Source: Zoroaster sp. YZ-2022 (Eukaryota; Echinodermata; Asteroidea; Forcipulatida; Zoroasteridae). Taken from it: DNA of 64,000 bases. The stretch lies in NCBI GenBank assembly GCA_029582265.1, contig CM055821.1:45079694-45143693 (forward strand). Direction: 5' to 3'. Shown here in pieces: positions 62,201-64,000 of this stretch (within the stretch, counting starts at the first letter, position 1; each line of letters begins with the position of its first letter). The notes beneath the pieces are model-generated. The model made no database searches and was not told the DNA's origin. It was given only the letters and a program-made list of their open reading frames with translations. A program made the translations under genes and the position numbers.

Positions 62201-64000
62201 AGTTGGTACTGCAAGGTCATCGCTCTATTGTGAACCAAGTACGATTTAACTCTTGCACACACAACATAGTCTCGTCTGGCGTGGAAAAAGTTATAAAGGT
62301 GAGATATTAACCAGTTCGCGTCGGAGGCCGTGTATACACGCAAAAATTTTTTGCACCACGGATCGGAGAGCGTCTAAACACGCCATAGGAAACTCGGGAA
62401 TATTTGTATGCATGCTCGGTTGACGTGACAACGAGCCACGCGCGTAAAGTGACATGCTCGGAAGACGTGGCCACACGCTGTGGAAGCTTCCGTTGTCCTT
62501 TCGGGTGACGTAAAAACACGCCATTTTGGCAGTGCTCGTGCTTCGGTTGACGTGTTATTGCACAGCAATTGTTTGGCACAATAGCGGGGGCCATGTAAAC
62601 ACGCTCGGGGAGTCTTGACATGGGGGGGGGGCACTCGTAAACCTGTTCCACACCTTTGTCTTTGTCTCCATTGAAATCTGTAAAGCTGTGGTATACAAAG
62701 ATTTCTATAGACCAATTACCTGGCAGACTGCTGGCAAATCAAGATTTCTATAGACCAATTTCCGTGCACCATTGTCCCATTGTTACTCGGTACGCTCGGT
62801 ACCACTGGGATGACATGTAAATACGATGAAGAATTCTTTAGAGGGCTCGGTGGACTTCTAAAGACGCAACACAAAAGACGCCCTCCTGGCTATAATTCCC
62901 AAGGGAACTCGCCAATTTATATGCTAATAAGCTAAATGGGGGTGTCCCGTCTGAGTTTCATTGACATAACCAAAAAAAATTCACGCAAACAAAAACGTGT
63001 TTGTGTGGGAAAAAGAAACCCGCACAGGGGCCCAGAAAAACTTTTTTATTCCCGACGCGAACTGGTTAAAAATGAATGTTTGCCAGACATAAGATCTACC
63101 TAAATACAGTGCAAATGCCATTCAGTGTTTTCATGCAGTGACACTGAATACATCTGTCTTCAAGTTAAACTTTTAGTGAACTGAACAAAAAGTTACCAAG
63201 AAAAAGTAGGAAGCATAACTTTGGATATCATGTAAAAGTATTTATTTATCTACATGTTGAACCATGCTGAATTCAACAGAACAAAATTGTGTCTTGTTGT
63301 CTTCAGCAGTGAGAACAAAAATTTTAAAAATAAATAAATAAAAATAATGGATGTTACAATCACCAGGTTTCACACTTTTTGGGTTGGCAGGATGGGGTTA
63401 GGGTTTATAGGATTCTTAGCTGCACTGATGATTCTTTTATTTTGAAGCACTCGGTTTCATTTTGTTGCAGTTATGGAGTCCATTTGAGTTTCCCAACAGT
63501 AAGAGTGGTGACACACCAAGGAGGATGTTTTCACATCAGCAGTACATTGACCTCGTCATCAACAGCGGCACGGCCCTATCCCACAACTACACCGACCAGT
63601 CAGTGGAGGAGGATCCCTGTATGATAGCATTCTTTGATTCCCTGGTGCAGCGGGAGGTTAATCGCAGTTTTAGCGACTCGGACGACAGCGAGATGAGCCC
63701 AGAGACCCTCTATCTGCATTTTGCGGGTGAGGGCGAAGGCATTGATGACACGAGGGACACAGATAGTGGATCTTCCAGCTCCTCATTCGAAGCTGCCGTG
63801 GTTGGGACAGCTGAAGAGAATGATAACGCCAGCCCCATGTCCCAGCTGAGAACATTGTGGACTCTCACTTCTTCCACCCCAACCTCAGCTACTGCCAATG
63901 CTACTGTTGTTACAACCGAGGAAAGCAGTAATGAAAGTGAAGCAGACACATCAAAATCAAAACAGTCCAAGGAAACATCGGCGATGTTTCATCACTCTGG
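46458..64000 (+). CDS. DCAF5: DCAF5 (DDB1- and CUL4-associated factor 5), 5' part, eight exons, open at window end
   Basis: Eight exons join in phase: 46458-46647, 47757-47937, 49712-49851, 52332-52461, 53891-54104, 61061-61127, 62180-62298 and 63471 to the window end, giving 523 codons so far. DCAF5 (WDR22) is a WD40 substrate receptor of CUL4-DDB1 ubiquitin ligases. WD repeats are seen in order: VGHYGCVNAIEFS, GGDDRRVLLWNIQ, GEHHSNIFSLAFD with GGNDDQVLVHDIQ, HEDAVYGLAVDP with ILLWDTR, then VALWDVR, the MSVRFNQLGTRLVALRRRLP strand, LSGSDDFGLYMWEVP and GHRSIVNQVRFN. WDTR and WDVR fit the WDxR box that docks to DDB1. The last exon is the Ser/Thr/Asp/Glu-rich, presumably disordered C-terminal region. 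The start ATG is chosen because MASL...LLRNRLFRHR aligns with the N-terminus of vertebrate DCAF5. Confidence 0.93.
46803..46975. repeat. Fold-back element in DCAF5 intron 1
   Basis: GGAAGTTGAGAAACTAGTTC and its mirror GAACTAGTTTCTCAACTTCC flank a 13-nt loop. Outer arms (GGTGGACAGTCGATATT / AATATCGACTGTCCACC) pair across a 16-nt one-sided bulge. Further arms contain TATAACATGG / CCATGTTATA. Confidence 0.88.
46968..47322. mobile_element. MITE with ACTATACCTCATAyATATTC inverted ends
   Basis: ACTATACCTCATATATATTC at the left is mirrored by GAATATGTATGAGGTATAGT at the right. The centre (47105-47190) is GC-rich and built of GACTGTTCCCC/GGGGAACAGTC palindromes. Confidence 0.7.
47665..47730. mobile_element. 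Right-end remnant of CCCTCC-family MITE next to DCAF5 exon 2
   Basis: TACATCAACATTTTGACTGA, TTTTGAACCTTGCAGTCACA and AAAGGGTTAA match the family right end. It ends 26 nt before the exon. Confidence 0.65.
47757..47937 (+). CDS. DCAF5: DCAF5 exon 2
   Basis: The acceptor is CAACAG and the donor is CAAAG|GTAATT. It encodes GGDDRRVLLWNIQESLSMKG and GGNDDQVLVHDIQ. MITE remnants end 26 nt upstream and begin 34 nt downstream. Confidence 0.94.
47972..48650. mobile_element. TTAA MITE, CCCTAACC family, copy C (moderately expanded)
   Basis: TTAA flanks both ends, with TTAACCCTAACCTTCC and GGGAGTTAGGGTTAA. The internal 44-bp unit is present about eight times (48296-48641), with GCG/TGT variants. It starts 34 nt after a DCAF5 donor. 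Confidence 0.84.
48680..48735 (+). mobile_element. tRNA-like SINE head fragment
   Basis: GGAGGTTGCAGGTTTAAATT, CCGTTTCAGTCA resembles the 3' half of the tRNA-like sequence at 51842-51916. Confidence 0.4.
48886..49113. mobile_element. TTAA-flanked AAAGGGACA-family MITE
   Basis: Complete copy, with TTAAAGGGACAGTATCGTCA and a right end TGTCCCTTTTAA. Confidence 0.78.
49712..49851 (+). CDS. DCAF5: DCAF5 exon 3 (WDxR box)
   Basis: The acceptor is TTTTCCAG and the donor is CAGG|GTGAGC. It encodes DVFLHEDAVYGLAVDPRDCH and ADGRILLWDTRVP. Confidence 0.94.
49984..50299. mobile_element. TTAA MITE, CCCTCC family
   Basis: TTAACCCGCCTGCAATAGCT to GTAGTAGTAGGAGGGTTAA with TTAA on both sides. It lies in DCAF5 intron 3. 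Confidence 0.84.
50480..50790 (-). repeat. Dispersed repeat, second copy of the 27160-27570 family
   Basis: Reverse complement of that region (TTGTTGGTAAGTGTGACGTA, TTCTTTAAGGATTTACGCAA), without the SINE interruption. Confidence 0.7.
50865..51092 (+). pseudogene. LINE ORF2 C-terminal fragment with (GAT)n tail
   Basis: AMKRAHFAGHCHRANDQIIS and LILWRLPYSRRGRRPMTFPD, then an interrupted frame, resemble the C-terminus of animal LINE polymerases of the RRIRFAGHC...LVLW type. (GAT)6 at 51074-51091 is the likely tail. Confidence 0.7.
51105..51378 (+). pseudogene. CR1/L2-like LINE 3' end
   Basis: FYTAAPSIWNELPSGIRHAS, SLSRFKTSLKTHLF and stop, then a 3' UTR ending GCGCTATATAAATGCCTTCA with (TTGTA)n. 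It is 5' truncated and abuts the (GAT)n tail of another LINE fragment. Confidence 0.78.
51842..51916 (+). mobile_element. tRNA-like SINE head
   Basis: GGGATAGCGCAGTTGGTTGA (A-box arm) and GGTTTGAATCCTGCTTCAG (B-box arm) with an acceptor stem made partly of G-T pairs. It is followed by a short TATGTACCTATAGTTAG body. I favour a SINE over a functional tRNA. Confidence 0.45.
51985..52300. mobile_element. TTAA MITE, CCCTCC family
   Basis: TTAACCCTCCTACTATAACT to CACAGGAGGGTTCT; the right TTAA has mutated to TTCT. It ends 31 nt before DCAF5 exon 4. Confidence 0.8.
52332..52461 (+). CDS. DCAF5: DCAF5 exon 4 (second WDxR box)
   Basis: The acceptor is CTATGCAG and the donor is CGAAC|GTAAGC. It encodes PMVIANYQTAFYAVVHHPVE then TANSKEGVALWDVRAPR. 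It has no ORF of its own with an ATG and was found by phase and homology. Confidence 0.93.
52634..52817. mobile_element. TTAA MITE, ATGCAACAAG family, eroded copy
   Basis: AAACCCTAACCATGCTGCGT to GAAGGGGGTTAGTA, with the shared middle TTGCTGATGGATCTTGTTGC. Confidence 0.65.
52955..53240. repeat. T/A low-complexity tract, T-rich on the plus strand
   Basis: About 285 bp almost purely of TTTTTA and TTTTAA, with a few G. A 72-codon Phe-rich ORF in it is meaningless. Confidence 0.95.
53615..53785 (+). repeat. Penelope-like repeat, opposite orientation
   Basis: Plus strand CTCCTGATGACAATTAGAGC, CTGATCAAAACGTCGAGTTG and CAGTTCTTTTCAGAACTAAT; reverse complement of the 37440-39185 copies. Confidence 0.6.
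53891..54104 (+). CDS. DCAF5: DCAF5 exon 5
   Basis: The acceptor is CATCCTCAG and the donor is GATCAG|GTAAGG. It encodes QNAMSVRFNQLGTRLVALRR, GYYNSCTMKSCTFAGDRDQ, near-identical to the vertebrate order. Confidence 0.95.
55296..55422. mobile_element. Short GTCTCCGGTTTCTGG-family MITE
   Basis: AAAAAAAGTCTCCCGTTTGG to CCAGAAACTGGAGACTTTTT, internally deleted relative to 6998-7336. Confidence 0.6.
56749..57494 (-). pseudogene. Decayed ORF of unknown function in the long-TIR element
   Basis: Three minus-strand frames follow each other: one with HSAKVDLIFLD, one with KTIPGTRSHHSFIPVS and DEKFSHVSL, and one with YQPGKYIACSYDGELFIGII, VKFMKRQ, LSWPADS, CWVPFAHVI and GRYYKF. The last resembles a C-terminal module I recall from uncharacterised, multi-copy animal proteins (a Trp-Pro then Cys-Trp-Val-Pro pattern); I cannot name the family. 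At least one frame change separates the second and third parts near 57090. Confidence 0.55.
57585..57785. repeat. Irregular short tandem repeat
   Basis: Units of 18-27 bp built on GATGCAACTCTGGGCAG and CCCCTTGTTACAACTCTGGG, about nine times. Confidence 0.85.
60132..60460. mobile_element. TTAA MITE, CCCTCC family, split at its target site
   Basis: TAACCCTCCTACTACTACAA to AGGAGGAGGGTTAA. Its left TTAA is interrupted: the T-TAA part lies at 54173-54176 and TAA at 60132-60134, on either side of the Harbinger-like element. Confidence 0.84.
61061..61127 (+). CDS. DCAF5: DCAF5 exon 6
   Basis: The acceptor is CATTTCAG and the donor is GATG|GTAGGT. Twenty-two codons encode YVLSGSDDFGLYMWEVPEAS and ED, leaving in phase 1. 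It follows a 6.9-kb intron filled with nested transposons. Confidence 0.93.
61344..61700. mobile_element. GTCTCCGGTTTCTGG-family MITE, right end truncated
   Basis: CCAAAAATAAGTCTCTGGTT to TCGACCTATGACCAGAAACT; same body as 6998-7336 (AACAATGTCCAATT, AGCCAAAATTG). Confidence 0.65.
62180..62298 (+). CDS. DCAF5: DCAF5 exon 7
   Basis: The acceptor is GCTTAG and the donor is AAAG|GTGAGA. It encodes LVLQGHRSIVNQVRFNSCTH then NIVSSGVEKVIK. A TTAA transposon begins eight nucleotides into the following intron. Confidence 0.94.
62307..63069 (+). mobile_element. TTAA-flanked element, CCAGTTCGCGTCGG family, copy 2
   Basis: TTAACCAGTTCGCGTCGG to CCCGACGCGAACTGGTTAA, TTAA on both sides. It begins eight nucleotides into the DCAF5 intron. 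A 20-nt motif of the form CGGnnGACGTGnnAACACGC recurs about nine times. Confidence 0.85.
63250..63408. mobile_element. TTAA MITE, ATGCAACAAG family, eroded copy
   Basis: TTGAACCATGCTGAATTCAA to GGATGGGGTTAGGGTTTA; the centre includes CAGCAGTGAGAACAAAA. Confidence 0.55.
63471..64000 (+). CDS. DCAF5: DCAF5 exon 8 (C-terminal acidic/Ser-rich region), truncated by window
   Basis: The acceptor is TTGTTGCAG. The frame stays open from LWSPFEFPNS through MFSHQQYIDLVINSGTALSH and EEDPCMIAFFDSLVQREV to the last base, followed by Ser/Asp/Glu/Thr-rich sequence. It has neither start nor stop within the window. Vertebrate DCAF5 continues for several hundred residues. Confidence 0.93.

Overview
The window is nuclear DNA from an animal, most likely a marine invertebrate deuterostome; an echinoderm such as a sea star is my best guess, not a proof. 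Three spliced genes with clean GT-AG introns and strong similarity to vertebrate orthologues can be read exon by exon. Nearly everything else is AT-rich intron or intergenic DNA packed with small transposons. There is no prokaryotic gene layout, rRNA or CRISPR array.

Layout. (1) About 1-6400: intron sequence upstream of the first visible BTBD9 exon, filled by a TTAA-flanked MITE swollen by a 44-bp minisatellite (65-1465), a nested MITE (1591-2047) and a 4.1-kb element with terminal inverted repeats (2191-6271). (2) 6401-19708 (+): the last seven exons of BTBD9, coding for its two C-terminal F5/8-type (discoidin-like) domains. An intronless C-type lectin-like gene (9918-10520, minus strand) is nested in one intron. 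(3) 19709-29772: about 10 kb between two convergent genes, with MITEs and SINEs and no gene I recognise. (4) 29773-44629 (-): complete NDUFAF7, eleven exons and about 456 residues, a mitochondrial arginine methyltransferase for complex I assembly. One intron carries a 2.9-kb array of 81-bp repeats. (5) 44630-46457: a 1.8-kb head-to-head intergenic region. (6) 46458-64000 (+): the first eight coding exons of DCAF5, a WD40 substrate receptor of CUL4-DDB1 ubiquitin ligases, still open at the window end. Its fifth intron holds a nested stack: a long-inverted-repeat element inside a Harbinger-like element that landed in the TTAA target site of a MITE.

The three housekeeping genes share no evident pathway. 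The unusual content is the transposon landscape: at least six TTAA-flanked, piggyBac-like MITE families, minisatellites born inside transposons, element ends within 10-75 nt of splice sites, and a lectin whose ligand-binding loop region carries an in-frame (Tyr-Asp-Ser-Trp)8 repeat.

Exon borders were placed by eye from splice consensus, reading phase and remembered vertebrate protein sequence. All phases are mutually consistent. Transposon superfamily names rest only on target-site duplications and terminal repeats.
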